Shown: positions 43,596 through 53,536, numbered from the stretch's first letter. The stretch: DNA of 64,000 nt from Phyllobacterium sophorae (GCF_003010965.1 NZ_PGGM01000012.1:157471-221470); one strand, 5' to 3'. The notes: generated by a model not told the origin, from the letters alone. Translations and numbers: made by a program.

Positions 43596-44582
43596 ATGAA
43601 GCCTTTTACCTATCAAAGGGCATTGGATGCGGGCGATGCCCTTGCAGGTGTCGCTGCCGGCCGGAACGCCAAATTTATCAGTGGCGGCACAAATTTGCTC
43701 GACCTCATGAAGCTGGAAATCGAGCAACCGGCGCATCTGGTGGATATCAACAGGCTACCTTTGGACCGCATTGAGGACACGGGGCAGGGCGGACTGCGTA
43801 TCGGTGCACAGGTGCGTAACAGTACACTCGCCGCCGACCCGCGGATAAGGTCGGGCTACCAGGTTCTGGCACAAGCCCTGCTCTCGGGGGCTTCTGGGCA
43901 AATCCGCAACAAGGCGTCCACAGGTGGCAACCTGCTGCAACGGACACGCTGCTATTACTTTTATGATCGAAACATGCCTTGCAACAAGCGCGAGCCGGGT
44001 TCTGGCTGCGCCGCCCTTGGGGGTTTCAATCGCATGCATGCCATACTCGGATCCAGCAATGCCTGTATTGCTGTCCATCCTTCCGACATGGCGGTCGCCA
44101 TGTCGGTTTTGGATGCGACCGTCGAGACGACGGACATCGATGGCACGGCAAGACAAATTCATATCGGCGATCTGCATCGATTGCCGGGCTCCACTCCCCA
44201 TATTGAAACCGACCTCAGATACGGCGAGATGATTACGGCGGTCGTTCTGCCGCCGGCCAAGCAAGGCAGACAGCTCTATCGCAAGGTTCGCGACCGCGCA
44301 TCCTACGCTTTCGCACTGGTCTCTGTTGCGGCGGTTGTCGATATGGCGGGGGATACAATCGCAGCGGCGCGGTTTGCTCTTGGCGGCGTTGCAGCCAAGC
44401 CTTGGCGCTCCCCCGAGGCGGAAGCATTTTTGCAAGGCAAGAAACCTTCCGCACAGGTGTTCGAAAAAGCCGCAGATGCTGCCCTGGCCAATGCATTGGG
44501 TCGCGGCGGAAACGACTTTAAAATCCCCTTGGCAAAGCGGACGATACAACAGGTGCTCGCTGCTGTGTCGCAACGCGGATGA
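43596..44582 (+). CDS. paoB: Aldehyde oxidase FAD subunit with [4Fe-4S] site (PaoB-like)
   Basis: A 328-residue FAD-binding subunit. [13 protein letters not shown] near residue 29 and [13 protein letters not shown] near 107 bind the FAD pyrophosphate. Cys 119, 129, 138 and 157 (in [21 protein letters not shown] and SNACIAVHP) match the extra [4Fe-4S] cluster insertion that distinguishes PaoB-like subunits from other family members. It starts four bases after the PaoA stop, and its stop overlaps the next frame. It lacks a signal and is presumably carried out with PaoA. Confidence 0.9.
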   Translation: MKPFTYQRALDAGDALAGVAAGRNAKFISGGTNLLDLMKLEIEQPAHLVDINRLPLDRIEDTGQGGLRIGAQVRNSTLAADPRIRSGYQVLAQALLSGASGQIRNKASTGGNLLQRTRCYYFYDRNMPCNKREPGSGCAALGGFNRMHAILGSSNACIAVHPSDMAVAMSVLDATVETTDIDGTARQIHIGDLHRLPGSTPHIETDLRYGEMITAVVLPPAKQGRQLYRKVRDRASYAFALVSVAAVVDMAGDTIAAARFALGGVAAKPWRSPEAEAFLQGKKPSAQVFEKAADAALANALGRGGNDFKIPLAKRTIQQVLAAVSQRG

Positions 44583-44590
44583 GGAAAATC

Positions 44591-46882
44591 ATGACCAATT
44601 CAACACCAGCGTTTGCGGACGGCGGAAAAACCCATATTGGCCAGCCGATGGATCGTGTTGATGGCGCAAGCAAGGTCACGGGCCGCGCCATTTACGCTTA
44701 TGAGCATCAAGCTGAAGGTCATATTGCCTATGGTTATATTCTCGGGGCCGGCATCGCGCGTGGCCGTATCGCTGCGATAGACACGGCATATGCCGAAAAA
44801 GTGCCGGGCGTCTTGCACATCATGACCCACAAGAATGCCCCGACACAGCCGGCGTTTGGTCCGGCCGTCACACCAACGGTGCGTGACGTCTTTACACGTG
44901 CGCGTCCCATGCTCTCAACCGACGAAATTCGCTACTTTGACGAACCTGTCGCGTTGGTCGTTGCCGAAACGTTTGAGACGGCACGGGGGGCGGCGGGATT
45001 GATCTCAGTTGAGTATGCAAGCGAGCAGGGCGCATATGATCTGCGCGGGCACCTTGCCAGCGCCTATGCGCCGCAGCGCACCAATGCCGGGTTTGAAACA
45101 GACTCGCTTGTCGGGGACTTTGAAGCGGCATTCGCTGCCAGCCCCGTCAAAGTCGATGCAATCTATACGACACCGTACGCACATCACAATCCAATGGAAC
45201 CGCACGCCACGCTGGCGGTCTGGTCCGGCGATGCGGTGACGATTTATACCAGTGCGCAGACGCTGGCGAATTTCCGCGCAGGCATGGCAAGCACTTTGCA
45301 AATTCCGGCCGAAAAGGTGCGTATTGTAAGTCCGTTTGTCGGGGGCGGCTTCGGTTCCAAATTAATCGTGCATCCTGACACTGTGCTGGCAGCGCTGGCG
45401 GCGAGGGAATTGCAGCGCCCGGTCAAGATTGCCCTGACGCGACAACAGATGTTTGCCAATGCGGGCCACCGGGCAAAGATGATCCAATCAGTGCGCCTAA
45501 GCGCCGACCGTGAAGGCCGATTGACAGGTATTGCGCACGATGTGTGTTCGGCCACATCACGTTTTGAGGAATTCTGCGAACAGACGGCTGTATTCGGACG
45601 ATCCCTCTATGCTGCCCCCAATCGGATGACGCGTCATCGTCTGGTGAAGGTGGACACAAACCGCGGTGAGTGGATGCGCTCGCCGGGTGAAGCGCCGGGC
45701 ATGCTGGCATTTGAATGCGCGATGGACGAATTGGCGGCTCAGATCGGCATGGATCCAATTGAACTGCGCATACGCAATGAACCCGCCATCGACCCTGAGC
45801 GCAACATTCCTTTCTCCACGCGCAATCTCGTCGAGTGCATGCAGGAGGGCGCACGGCGATTTGGCTGGGAGAAAAGACAAGCCAGGCCGGGGAGCGTTCG
45901 GGAGGGGCGCACGCTTGTCGGTCTTGGCATGGCGGCAGCCATCCGGCCCAATTATATTGGCGCATCTGAGGCCAGAGTAAGAATAGACGGGAGGGGAAAG
46001 GTCACGGTCCAGCTTGATATGACCGATATAGGCACGGGGACCTATACGATCCTCGCGCAGATCGCGGCCAGCAGTCTTGGCCTTCCGGTAGCGGCAATCG
46101 ACGTTCAACTGGGTGACAGCAATTTCCCGCGCACCGCCGGATCTGGCGGGTCTTGGGGGGCGGCCAGTGCCGGGTCTGCAGTCCATAATGCCTGCGAGTC
46201 ATTGAAGCAGAAAATAGTGGCATCTGCACGCGAGGCAGTCGCATCACCATTTTATGGCCTGAGCAACAATCGCATCGACTTCGTGAATGCTGCTATCAGG
46301 GCAGGCGGTCGGTCGGTGCGCCTTGCGGATCTCATGGCCCTTGTAGCGCCGCACGGATTGGATGCGCAAGGCGCGGTCGAGGCGGCGGGTGATAACTATC
46401 GCAACTATTCCCAGCATTCCTACGGCGCGCATTTCGTCGAGGTCGCTGTGGATATGGATACCGCAGAAACGCGAATACGCCGCATGTTGAGCGTTATAGG
46501 TGCAGGGCGAATTCTCAATCCCAAGACGGCACGCTCCCAAATCATCGGAGGCATGATTTGGGGCATAGGTGCCGCGCTCATGGAAGAAAGTGTTCTCGAT
46601 GCCCGGCACGGTCACTTCCTCAATCACGACCTTGCCGAGTATCATGTCCCCGTGAGTGCCGATGTGCCGGACTTGAACGTCATATTCCTGGGGGAAGCTG
46701 ATCCCAACGCCAATGTGCTTGGCAGCAAGGGCATCGGAGAATTGGGTGTTTGCGGCGCCGGTGCAGCCATTGCCAACGCGATTTTCAACGCCACAGGCGC
46801 GCGTATCCGCGCGTTTCCGGTCACATTGGACAAAATTTTGCCCGCTCTGCCGGTGCACGCGTCGTTAGCAGACGGGAGCTGA
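44591..46882 (+). CDS. paoC: Aldehyde oxidase molybdenum subunit (PaoC-like)
   Basis: A 763-residue molybdopterin-binding subunit from ATG 44591, with GAGGAAA just upstream; the in-frame ATG at 44579 overlaps the preceding stop. Cofactor-binding GGGFGSK is near residue 250, substrate-pocket SPGEAPGMLAFECAMDEL near 360, and the catalytic Glu is in KGIGELGVCGAG near 716. Family enzymes of this type oxidise aromatic and other aldehydes to acids in the periplasm. No maturation factor (XdhC/PaoD type) is adjacent, so it must be supplied from elsewhere. Confidence 0.92.
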   Translation: MTNSTPAFADGGKTHIGQPMDRVDGASKVTGRAIYAYEHQAEGHIAYGYILGAGIARGRIAAIDTAYAEKVPGVLHIMTHKNAPTQPAFGPAVTPTVRDVFTRARPMLSTDEIRYFDEPVALVVAETFETARGAAGLISVEYASEQGAYDLRGHLASAYAPQRTNAGFETDSLVGDFEAAFAASPVKVDAIYTTPYAHHNPMEPHATLAVWSGDAVTIYTSAQTLANFRAGMASTLQIPAEKVRIVSPFVGGGFGSKLIVHPDTVLAALAARELQRPVKIALTRQQMFANAGHRAKMIQSVRLSADREGRLTGIAHDVCSATSRFEEFCEQTAVFGRSLYAAPNRMTRHRLVKVDTNRGEWMRSPGEAPGMLAFECAMDELAAQIGMDPIELRIRNEPAIDPERNIPFSTRNLVECMQEGARRFGWEKRQARPGSVREGRTLVGLGMAAAIRPNYIGASEARVRIDGRGKVTVQLDMTDIGTGTYTILAQIAASSLGLPVAAIDVQLGDSNFPRTAGSGGSWGAASAGSAVHNACESLKQKIVASAREAVASPFYGLSNNRIDFVNAAIRAGGRSVRLADLMALVAPHGLDAQGAVEAAGDNYRNYSQHSYGAHFVEVAVDMDTAETRIRRMLSVIGAGRILNPKTARSQIIGGMIWGIGAALMEESVLDARHGHFLNHDLAEYHVPVSADVPDLNVIFLGEADPNANVLGSKGIGELGVCGAGAAIANAIFNATGARIRAFPVTLDKILPALPVHASLADGS

Positions 46883-46885
46883 TCC

Positions 46886-47158
46886 ATGCGTCGCAATATT
46901 GAGTGTGAGCCTGAATACCTCCGCGATCGGATCGAAGAGACAAACAATCTTGGGAGACGGTATCTGGTCAGCATCGCGCTCCTTGCCGTTTTGATTGCGA
47001 CGATCGAAGGAGGGTTTCGCGTGTCTGATCTATCGGCAGAACCCCAATCAGTTTTACCCCTTGCGGTAAGACAGGCCTCGTTGGAGCAGCCGGCCCACGC
47101 GCTTTGCGCCATTCTATACCCCGCAATGCATGCATCCGAACGACGTCCACAGATATGA
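46886..47158 (+). CDS. Small single-helix membrane protein
   Basis: A 90-residue protein starting four bases after the PaoC stop, with GGGAG upstream. Residues 25-45 (RRYLVSIALLAVLIATIEGG) form a membrane helix and the remainder is polar, ending AMHASERRPQI. It would be the last gene of the oxidase operon, possibly an electron or membrane-tethering partner, but there is no cofactor motif to support that. Confidence 0.45.
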   Translation: MRRNIECEPEYLRDRIEETNNLGRRYLVSIALLAVLIATIEGGFRVSDLSAEPQSVLPLAVRQASLEQPAHALCAILYPAMHASERRPQI

Positions 47159-47210
47159 ATCAATGCCAAGCCGGGGTGACTTTGGTTTCGGCATGAACTT
47201 GATGTGACTT

Positions 47211-47225
47211 CCTGTATAATACAGG
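47211..47225. promoter_or_regulatory. 15-bp perfect palindrome overlapping a -10-like box
   Basis: CCTGTATAATACAGG is a perfect inverted repeat, 118 bases before the aldo/keto reductase start, and contains a TATAAT hexamer (47215-47220). A repressor bound here would block the -10 element. The -35 is not obvious. Confidence 0.5.
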
Positions 47226-47342
47226 GCCTGTGCGAGCAGATGACCTTGATCCTCATCGGTCTGATCAGCCTGTCTTGGGCTGGAGCCTCATACTGATTTG
47301 TGACGCGAGGGATTGCGGAGATTATTGCCGTAAGGAGGACGC

Positions 47343-48260
47343 ATGCGAATTGGGCGGCGGATGTTTCTCGAAGGTGCGTTGATCGCGGGTGCAGGCGTTA
47401 TATCCCCGTCGCTGACAACGGCACAGCCAAGTAAGCCGCTAGCACGGCAAATTCCCTCGTCCCGTGAGGCAATTGCAGCTGTCGGCCTCGGGAGCTGGAT
47501 CACTTTCAATGTCGGCGATGATACCGCCTTGATGGACGAATGCGCGCAGGTGATGGCGGCTTTCTTTGCAGCAGGCGGACACATGATCGATTGCTCACCG
47601 ATGTATGGCTCATCGCAACCGGTGATCGGATACGGCCTTGAAAAGCTGGGCCATCCCAAATCGCTGTTTTCGGCAGACAAGGTGTGGACCTCGTCCGGCG
47701 CGAGCGGCCCTGAACAGATCGAACGGTCACGTCGCTACTGGGGTGTACCGCGATTTGACCTTGTCCAGGTCCATAATCTTCTTAGCTGGGAGGCGCATCT
47801 GAAAACCCTGATTGACATGAGGACGGCTGGGCAAGTGCGCTATATCGGGGTCACGACGTCTGATGGGCGACGCCATGATCTTTTGGAACAAATCATGCGC
47901 ACACAGCCGCTCGATTTTGTGCAGCTCAGCTACAATGTTGTTGACCGCGAGCCGGAGCAGCGGCTGCTTCCGCTCGCTGCGGAACGCGGCATAGCCGTGA
48001 TCGTCAATCGGCCGTTCCAGCAGGGAAGGCTCATCCGCCGATTGGCGCGTGACGACGTGCCCGAATGGGCAGCGGAAATTGGCGCTTCCACCTGGGCGCA
48101 GTTCATTTTGAAGTACATTGTCTCGCACCCGGCTGTCACTGTCGCCATTCCGGCAACAACCAGCGTCGATCATGTGCGCGAGAATGTTGATGCTGCCAGG
48201 GGCGTTATGCCGGACCCAGCCATGCGCACAAGGATGGTGTCCTACGTGCAGGATCTTTGA
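47343..48260 (+). CDS. Exported aldo/keto reductase
   Basis: A 305-residue protein from ATG 47343, preceded by AAGGAGG. A twin-arginine signal (IGRRMFLEGALIAGAGVI) implies Tat export as a folded enzyme. The AKR barrel holds the full tetrad: Asp in IDCSPMYG, Tyr in MYG, Lys in FSADKVW and His in VQVHNLL. The NADPH-binding C-terminus (VAIPATTSVDHVRENVDAA) is present, which is odd for a periplasmic enzyme. Exported AKRs of this kind are known as a subgroup. Its stop overlaps the DUF6064 start. Confidence 0.85.
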   Translation: MRIGRRMFLEGALIAGAGVISPSLTTAQPSKPLARQIPSSREAIAAVGLGSWITFNVGDDTALMDECAQVMAAFFAAGGHMIDCSPMYGSSQPVIGYGLEKLGHPKSLFSADKVWTSSGASGPEQIERSRRYWGVPRFDLVQVHNLLSWEAHLKTLIDMRTAGQVRYIGVTTSDGRRHDLLEQIMRTQPLDFVQLSYNVVDREPEQRLLPLAAERGIAVIVNRPFQQGRLIRRLARDDVPEWAAEIGASTWAQFILKYIVSHPAVTVAIPATTSVDHVRENVDAARGVMPDPAMRTRMVSYVQDL

Positions 48261-48946
48261 TGGCGCAATGGTGGAGTTACCGGCCAGCTGACCTGCTTCT
48301 CTTTTCGCCGCGCGTCTATTGGCGCATGTTCGAACTGCAAAATGCTCAGATGTGGCCCTTGGCGCTTCTGACGTTAAGCGCCGGTTTCGCGATGGTCTTT
48401 TTGGTCATCTGGCGGCCAAAGGACCATGGTCGATGGATTGCAATCATCCTTGCTCTTCTGTGGGCCATTGTTGGATATTCGTTTGTCTGGAATCGCTATG
48501 CGACCATCAATTGGGCAATGGCCTACGTCGCTCCGATGTTTGCACTTCAGTCCATCTTGCTGCTGATCGTCGGCATTGCCTCCGATGGACTTGTCTTTAC
48601 GCAACGCGGCTTTGCAGGCTGGAGCGGTTTGGTGCTCATAGCCAGCGCGCTCCTGCTCTATCCCGTGCTCCCCGTCTTTTCGGGAACGCCGTGGAGGCAG
48701 ATGCAGCTTTTCGGTATGGCCCCCGATCCAACGGCGATAGGAACGCTGGGATTGTTGGTTCTCGCACGCGGTCGGTATCTTGCGCTCCTTTTTCCCATTC
48801 CAGTTCTTTGGTGTTTCATAACCGGCTTGACACTATCGGCTATGGGATCAGGACAGGCATGGCTGGCTCTAGCAGCGGTTGCCGTCGTCCTGACCACCGG
48901 TGTTCGGCTTGCATTATTGCGACGCAGTCCACCCAATACAGGATAA
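48260..48946 (+). CDS. DUF6064 membrane protein
   Basis: A 228-residue integral membrane protein from ATG 48260, which overlaps the previous stop (TGATG). Six membrane helices are visible (LALLTLSAGFAMVFLVIW, WIAIILALLWAIVGYSFVW, APMFALQSILLLIVGIASDG, GLVLIASALLLYPVLPVF, then two more). YRPADLLLFSPRVYWRMFE at the N-terminus is the DUF6064 hallmark. Coupling with the exported AKR suggests they act together, possibly supplying electrons across the membrane; that is inference. Confidence 0.8.
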   Translation: MAQWWSYRPADLLLFSPRVYWRMFELQNAQMWPLALLTLSAGFAMVFLVIWRPKDHGRWIAIILALLWAIVGYSFVWNRYATINWAMAYVAPMFALQSILLLIVGIASDGLVFTQRGFAGWSGLVLIASALLLYPVLPVFSGTPWRQMQLFGMAPDPTAIGTLGLLVLARGRYLALLFPIPVLWCFITGLTLSAMGSGQAWLALAAVAVVLTTGVRLALLRRSPPNTG

Positions 48947-49070
48947 CTGCAAGGCGCCTGCGCGGGATGTCTGCGCCGTCAGGATCGCCGTGATCGCGCC
49001 GGGAAAAACCTGTTGACCTTTGCCGGCCATTTCTTGAAGTTTGAATCGCTAGTCCAACGGAGATCAATCC

Positions 49071-49874
49071 ATGAAAGCTCTTGCCTCGCGGTTTGTCGCC
49101 GCGCTCGCCGCCGCCCTGACTGTGGCACTGTTGGCCGCTCCGGCGACGGCGCAGAACGCTGACGCCGAAAACCAGCTTGATGCGGTCGTCAAGACCGGCA
49201 AGCTGCGCGTGTGTACCACCGGCGACTACAAGCCCTTCACCTTTCACGACAAGACTGCAAACAACTACCAGGGTATCGATATCGATCTGGCGCAATCTCT
49301 GGCAAGGTCACTCGGGGTAGAGGCACAATTCGTGGAGACGACCTGGAAGACGCTGCTGCCCGATTTTACCGCCGGCAAATGTGACATTGCGATGGGCGGC
49401 ATTTCGGTGACTTTGGAACGCCAGAAACAGGTGTTCTTTAGCGAGCCTTACCTGATTAACGGCAAGGCGCCCATCGCGCGCTGCGCGGACAAGACGAAGT
49501 TCCAGACGATCGCTGACATCGACAAGCCGGATGTGACCGTGATCGTTAATCCCGGCGGGACCAACGAGAAATTCGTGCGTGAAAAACTCAGCGACGCGAA
49601 AATCGAAATCTACCCGGACAACGTCACGATCTTCCAGCAAATCCTCGATGGCAAGGCCGACATTATGATCGCAGAATCGGTAGAAACCGAACTCCAGCAG
49701 AAGCTTCATCCCGGCCTTTGCGCGATCAATCCCGACAAGCCGCTCCAATATGGCGAAATGGGTTATATGCTGCCTAAGGGGGCCGTGGTCTTCAAGGCAT
49801 ATGTCGATCAATGGGTGCATCTTGCCAAGGCGACGGGTGAGTTCGACCGCATCTACGACGCGCACGTCAAGTAG
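49071..49874 (+). CDS. Orphan family-3 solute-binding protein
   Basis: A 267-residue protein from ATG 49071. A signal peptide covers residues 1-27 (FVAALAAALTVALLAAPATA). The binding-protein fold shows LRVCTTGDYKPFTFHDKTAN, YQGIDIDLAQSLARSL, DIAMGGISVTLERQKQVFFS, VIVNPGGTNEKFV and ADIMIAESVETELQQ. It resembles periplasmic cyclohexadienyl dehydratase (PheC) as well as amino-acid-binding proteins; the two cannot be separated by eye. No permease or ATPase lies nearby, which fits an enzyme or an orphan receptor. Confidence 0.82.
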   Translation: MKALASRFVAALAAALTVALLAAPATAQNADAENQLDAVVKTGKLRVCTTGDYKPFTFHDKTANNYQGIDIDLAQSLARSLGVEAQFVETTWKTLLPDFTAGKCDIAMGGISVTLERQKQVFFSEPYLINGKAPIARCADKTKFQTIADIDKPDVTVIVNPGGTNEKFVREKLSDAKIEIYPDNVTIFQQILDGKADIMIAESVETELQQKLHPGLCAINPDKPLQYGEMGYMLPKGAVVFKAYVDQWVHLAKATGEFDRIYDAHVK

Positions 49875-50458
49875 CGCCGTTTTATCAAACGATCCAATGG
49901 CAGTGCCGCAGTGGCCGCCGATAGTCCCTCATACTGCAACGTGAAGGCCTGATAAAGGCAGCGATGAGAGAAACCGCGGTGCGACAGGGGGGTGCCCGCA
50001 TCTGCTCAACTGAGGGGCAAAGACGTGTGCGCAGAGCTTTACAAAGAAACACCAGCCCGCAGGGAGAATGAGCTGGTGTTAGCTGGCCGATGTGCAAAAA
50101 GCAGGTCGGCTGGGAAGCAGGAGGATGACAAAGTATTTCAGAAAGCCAGCATCCCTGTAAACCCATGCGGCGTGATATACTTGGTTATTGCACAGATATT
50201 ACCCCCAGGCGCGCTTCGGCTGTGCCAAGTGACGGTGTTTTTTTCAATCCAGTTTAAAGTTGTCCCGTTCGTTGAACGACGTTCATTGATTGACCACGCA
50301 GGGAATGTTTCGCTGACCCGATCGCCTGACGGGGTGAAAGGTTCATATCATGCCGGAGCCGTGCATGCGCCGCCTGCTGACAGAGCGTCGCGTTGCGGCC
50401 GAGCGCGGACGCCTCATGCGGCCGTGACGCCGGTTGGATCCAGCGGGGCCGGCATTAT
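49875..50458. other. Gap with one hairpin
   Basis: About 580 bases without a gene. AACACCAGC (50048-50056) pairs with GCTGGTGTT (50072-50080); on the minus strand a T-rich stretch (TCTTTG) follows, so it could end transcription from the DUF899 gene. Nothing else recognised. Confidence 0.45.
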
Positions 50459-51253
50459 TCATGGCTTCGTGCCCGGGGATTGGTTCCGGAAGGCCGCCTC
50501 TCCGGCATCCGACACCTCGACCCACTTCTTGTCGGGCGCTGCGTCTGCGACGTAACTGTCGTGCCAGTTCCACCACTTGTAGGTCGGAGTCTGAGGATAG
50601 CCCTCGGGCGAGTCCTCCCAGACCTCCTGCCGGCCCAACGGCGTGATATCGAGATAGTTCCAGGTACTGCCCATCTGCTCATCGCCGCGGTTGTTAATGA
50701 AGTAGGTGCGGAACACGCGTTCCCCATCACGGTAGAACACGTTCGTGCCGTGCCACTCGTCCACGCCGAAGTCGGCGTCGAAACGGTCGGTGAGGGTGAA
50801 CCACGGCATCTTCCAACCCATCCGCGCCTTCAGCCGCGCGATGTCCGCCTGGGGGGCACGCGAAACGAAGACGAGAGTGGTGTCGCGGGCGTTCAGGTGG
50901 GCGACATGGGCGACCTGATCGGCCACCATGGAGCAGCCCCGGCAAGCCTGGTCGGGCCAGCCGAACACTCCCGGTTCGAAGAAAGCGCGGTAGACGATCA
51001 ACTGCCGCCGCCCATCGAACAAATCGCGCAGGCTGGCTTTGCCCGCGGGCCCCTCGAACGCATATGCCGTCTCCACGGCCATCCACGGCATTCGCCGCCG
51101 CTCGGCAGCCAGCGCGTCACGGGCGCGGGTCTGGGCCTTTTCCTTCACGAGCAGCTGCTCGCGCGCCCTCTCCCACACTTGCGATGAAACGACCGGTGGT
51201 GTGTGCATGGCAGGCTGTGCGCCTTTTTTTCCGTTCTCGGCTGATGTCGTCAT
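50459..51253 (-). CDS. DUF899 thioredoxin-fold protein
   Basis: A 264-residue protein of DUF899, a thioredoxin-like family common in soil bacteria. Visible features are VWERAREQLLVKEKAQTRAR, DALAAERRRMPWMAVE, DLFDGRRQLIVYRAFFEPGV, the CRGCS pair near residue 108, LVFVSRAPQADIARLKARMG, and a C-terminal WWNWHDSYV. The two Cys (CxxC type) fit a redox site. The function is not established. It is monocistronic; a possible terminator lies about 380 bases downstream. Confidence 0.87.
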   Translation of the reverse strand: MTTSAENGKKGAQPAMHTPPVVSSQVWERAREQLLVKEKAQTRARDALAAERRRMPWMAVETAYAFEGPAGKASLRDLFDGRRQLIVYRAFFEPGVFGWPDQACRGCSMVADQVAHVAHLNARDTTLVFVSRAPQADIARLKARMGWKMPWFTLTDRFDADFGVDEWHGTNVFYRDGERVFRTYFINNRGDEQMGSTWNYLDITPLGRQEVWEDSPEGYPQTPTYKWWNWHDSYVADAAPDKKWVEVSDAGEAAFRNQSPGTKP

Positions 51254-51727
51254 GGCTTTTTACACCTCCTGATTTGAGCAGGTTCTGCGTCCTCGTGGCG
51301 ATTGCCGCCGCTACGCATCGCTGGCTGTTGATCGTGCGATAGTTTGGCACTGGAAATCGAATGGTGGGAGTAACAAGTGTGGCGGTATTTAAATGGCGTA
51401 GCTGGCGAGCTCCGCCTCGCGCACGCTCAAAGCAGGTGGTCCCTCGGCGCCTTGACAGCTGGCGCTGCACGGCAGAACCCCACGCTCGCGCTTTGAGGCG
51501 CCGGGGTCCCGGCAACGCGTGTTTCCGCAACGCGATTTGATGCGGTCAACGTCCAAGTTGGGCACAAACGAGTCCGGCCTGAGGACGAGCGAACTGCCGC
51601 TTAAGGTCGAGCAACGCACCTCATCTCATGTCTCGCTGCCAGCAGGCCCTTGTTGTGCCGCTGTCTGCGTCGTCGATGTCGTCTGCATCCGTGCGAAAAC
51701 CTGGATCCGTCCGCGTGTCAGAGTGCG
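51254..51727. other. Gap with no gene
   Basis: About 470 bases between the DUF899 promoter side and the 3' end of the MFS gene. Frames present are shadows; no repeat or hairpin stands out. Confidence 0.4.
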
Positions 51728-53176
51728 TCATGACACGTCTGCAGCGGGCGATCCGCGTATCGCGGCAGCTTGACCTTTGACCGCGATCACGATCGCCCCA
51801 ACCATCAGAAATGCCGCCACTGCAAACGTGATCCGCATTCCTTTGGCAACCGCCTCGGCATGCGCTGTTGTGATGTCGATCGTCGCCGACCCGAGCGCAA
51901 ACACAGCGCCCATGACAGATGCACCGGTGATGAGCCCGAGATTGCGCGACAGGTTGAGCATACCGGAAATGACGCCCTTCTGGTCCGGATTGATATCCGT
52001 CATGATGGCGGTGTTGTTGGCTGTCTGGAACAGCGCATAACCACAGGTGATGACGACAATGGGCGCGATATAGCCGGCGACGACGCCGGGCATCGCCGGC
52101 AACAAGGATAGCGCCAAGCAACCGACGGCAATGGCGGTAAGCCCAACGATGGTCATCCGCTCGGTGCCAAAGCGGTCTGCAATGCGACCGGCCGGCATGC
52201 CGGCCAGCGCGGCGACAAGCGGACCGACCGACAGCACGATGCCAACCAGGACCCCGTTGAGGCCGAGACCACGGGAGAGATAGAACGGGCCGACCACCAG
52301 CGTCGCCATCATGACCGTCGAGACGAGCGTGCTCATGGCAAGGCCCGCACTTAGGCGTGGATCGAAAAACATCGTCAACCGGATCAAAGGCGATGCTGCT
52401 CTCATCTCGATGCGCACAAAAAGGCCGACGCCGAACACGGCGGCCAGCAACAGAGCTGTATTCAGGGGACCAAAACGACCGCGCCCGATTGTCATGGCAA
52501 GGGCGTAGGCGGCGAGGGTCAAAGCAAGCAGGAGCGTGCCAGCAATGTCAAAACCGGCCCGACCGGTCTTTGGCGCTTGGGTGTCAATTGGCAAAGTGCG
52601 GTAAGCGAGAAGCAACGTAACGATACTCAGCGGCACATTAATGAGGAAGATTGCCCGCCAGCCGGATCCGGCGATCAGAATGCCGCCGAGCGACGGACCG
52701 AGCGCCGTGCCAATCGCGGACATCGTTCCAAGCAGCCCCATGGCACTTCCGGTTTTTTCCTTCGCAACCGTCTCACCAACCAAGGCCATGGCGAGCGCCA
52801 TCATGATGGCCGCGCCGATGCCCTGCACCGCCCGGGCGCCAATCAGCAGCCAGAGCGTCGGGGCAAGGCCGCCGAAGGCGGAAGCCAGAGTGAACAGGAA
52901 GATTCCCGCAAGGAGCAGCCGTCTGCGGCCGGCAATGTCCCCGAGCCGCCCGACGCCAACAATCAGGGTGGTGATGGCGAGGAGATAAGCAAGGACGATC
53001 CACTGGACTTCCTGGAAGGACGCGTTGAAGGCCTGTGCCAACGTCGGCAAGCCAACATTGGCGATGCTGGTGCCGAGCGAGGACAGCAACATGGAGAGCG
53101 AAAGGCTGGCGAGCGCCCACCGGGCCGGAACCCTGGCGCCTGAGGTAACGGCATCCTGCCTTGCGAAAATCATCAT
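51728..53176 (-). CDS. DHA2-type major facilitator efflux pump
   Basis: A 482-residue transporter from ATG 53176, which overlaps the DUF2798 stop (ATGA). It has about 14 membrane helices, as in the EmrB/DHA2 family. Motif A lies in loop 2-3 (VGRLGDIAGRRRLLLAG) and motif C in helix 5 (SAIGTALGPSLGGILI). Such pumps export drugs or small organic compounds using the proton gradient. The pair with DUF2798 and the divergent LysR-type gene suggests inducible expression. The longer frame to 53299 lies inside DUF2798 and is rejected. Confidence 0.9.
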   Translation of the reverse strand: MMIFARQDAVTSGARVPARWALASLSLSMLLSSLGTSIANVGLPTLAQAFNASFQEVQWIVLAYLLAITTLIVGVGRLGDIAGRRRLLLAGIFLFTLASAFGGLAPTLWLLIGARAVQGIGAAIMMALAMALVGETVAKEKTGSAMGLLGTMSAIGTALGPSLGGILIAGSGWRAIFLINVPLSIVTLLLAYRTLPIDTQAPKTGRAGFDIAGTLLLALTLAAYALAMTIGRGRFGPLNTALLLAAVFGVGLFVRIEMRAASPLIRLTMFFDPRLSAGLAMSTLVSTVMMATLVVGPFYLSRGLGLNGVLVGIVLSVGPLVAALAGMPAGRIADRFGTERMTIVGLTAIAVGCLALSLLPAMPGVVAGYIAPIVVITCGYALFQTANNTAIMTDINPDQKGVISGMLNLSRNLGLITGASVMGAVFALGSATIDITTAHAEAVAKGMRITFAVAAFLMVGAIVIAVKGQAAAIRGSPAADVS

Positions 53177-53406
53177 GCCTTTCCCGCGCCTTTGATCAGA
53201 CCGCCGACAATCCGGCACGCATAGGGAATAATGACCAGGATGACTGGCAACGCGATGATCCATGGCGTTCGCCATGCACCGGCCCTGATGCTGAAACAAT
53301 CGTCAACGGACCGGGCATTGCGCAAAGTGGCGATTGCCGTGATGAGCAAGGACATGAAGCAGGAGGAAACGAAACCGAAAACTGCAGGCGCAAAGCGGGC
53401 GGACAT
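53173..53406 (-). CDS. DUF2798 membrane protein
   Basis: A 77-residue protein from ATG 53406: SARFAPAVFGFVSSCFMSLL and ITAIATLRNA form the first helix and loop, then WIIALPVILVIIPYACRIVG the second helix and GGLIKGAG the end. These match DUF2798 (two helices, ARFAP opening, P-x-R-x-x end). The function is unknown. It precedes the MFS gene with a four-base overlap. Confidence 0.82.
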   Translation of the reverse strand: MSARFAPAVFGFVSSCFMSLLITAIATLRNARSVDDCFSIRAGAWRTPWIIALPVILVIIPYACRIVGGLIKGAGKA

Positions 53407-53478
53407 GGGCACATGATTCCTTGGTTGCAACTCCCATCTACATAGTCCGTTGCCTCACATGGCGGAATACGCACCATT

Positions 53479-53495
53479 TGCACTTTATTCGTGCA
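53479..53495. promoter_or_regulatory. Candidate LysR-type binding site
   Basis: TGCAC (53479-53483) and GTGCA (53491-53495) form an interrupted palindrome separated by 7 bases, within a larger imperfect symmetry. It lies in the 130-bp gap between the LysR gene (plus) and the DUF2798-MFS operon (minus), about 40 bases before the LysR start, where such regulators usually bind. Confidence 0.5.
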
Positions 53496-53536
53496 TTTGA
53501 CGCCACATCGTGAAGCGACTGTGCTAAGGTCGATGG

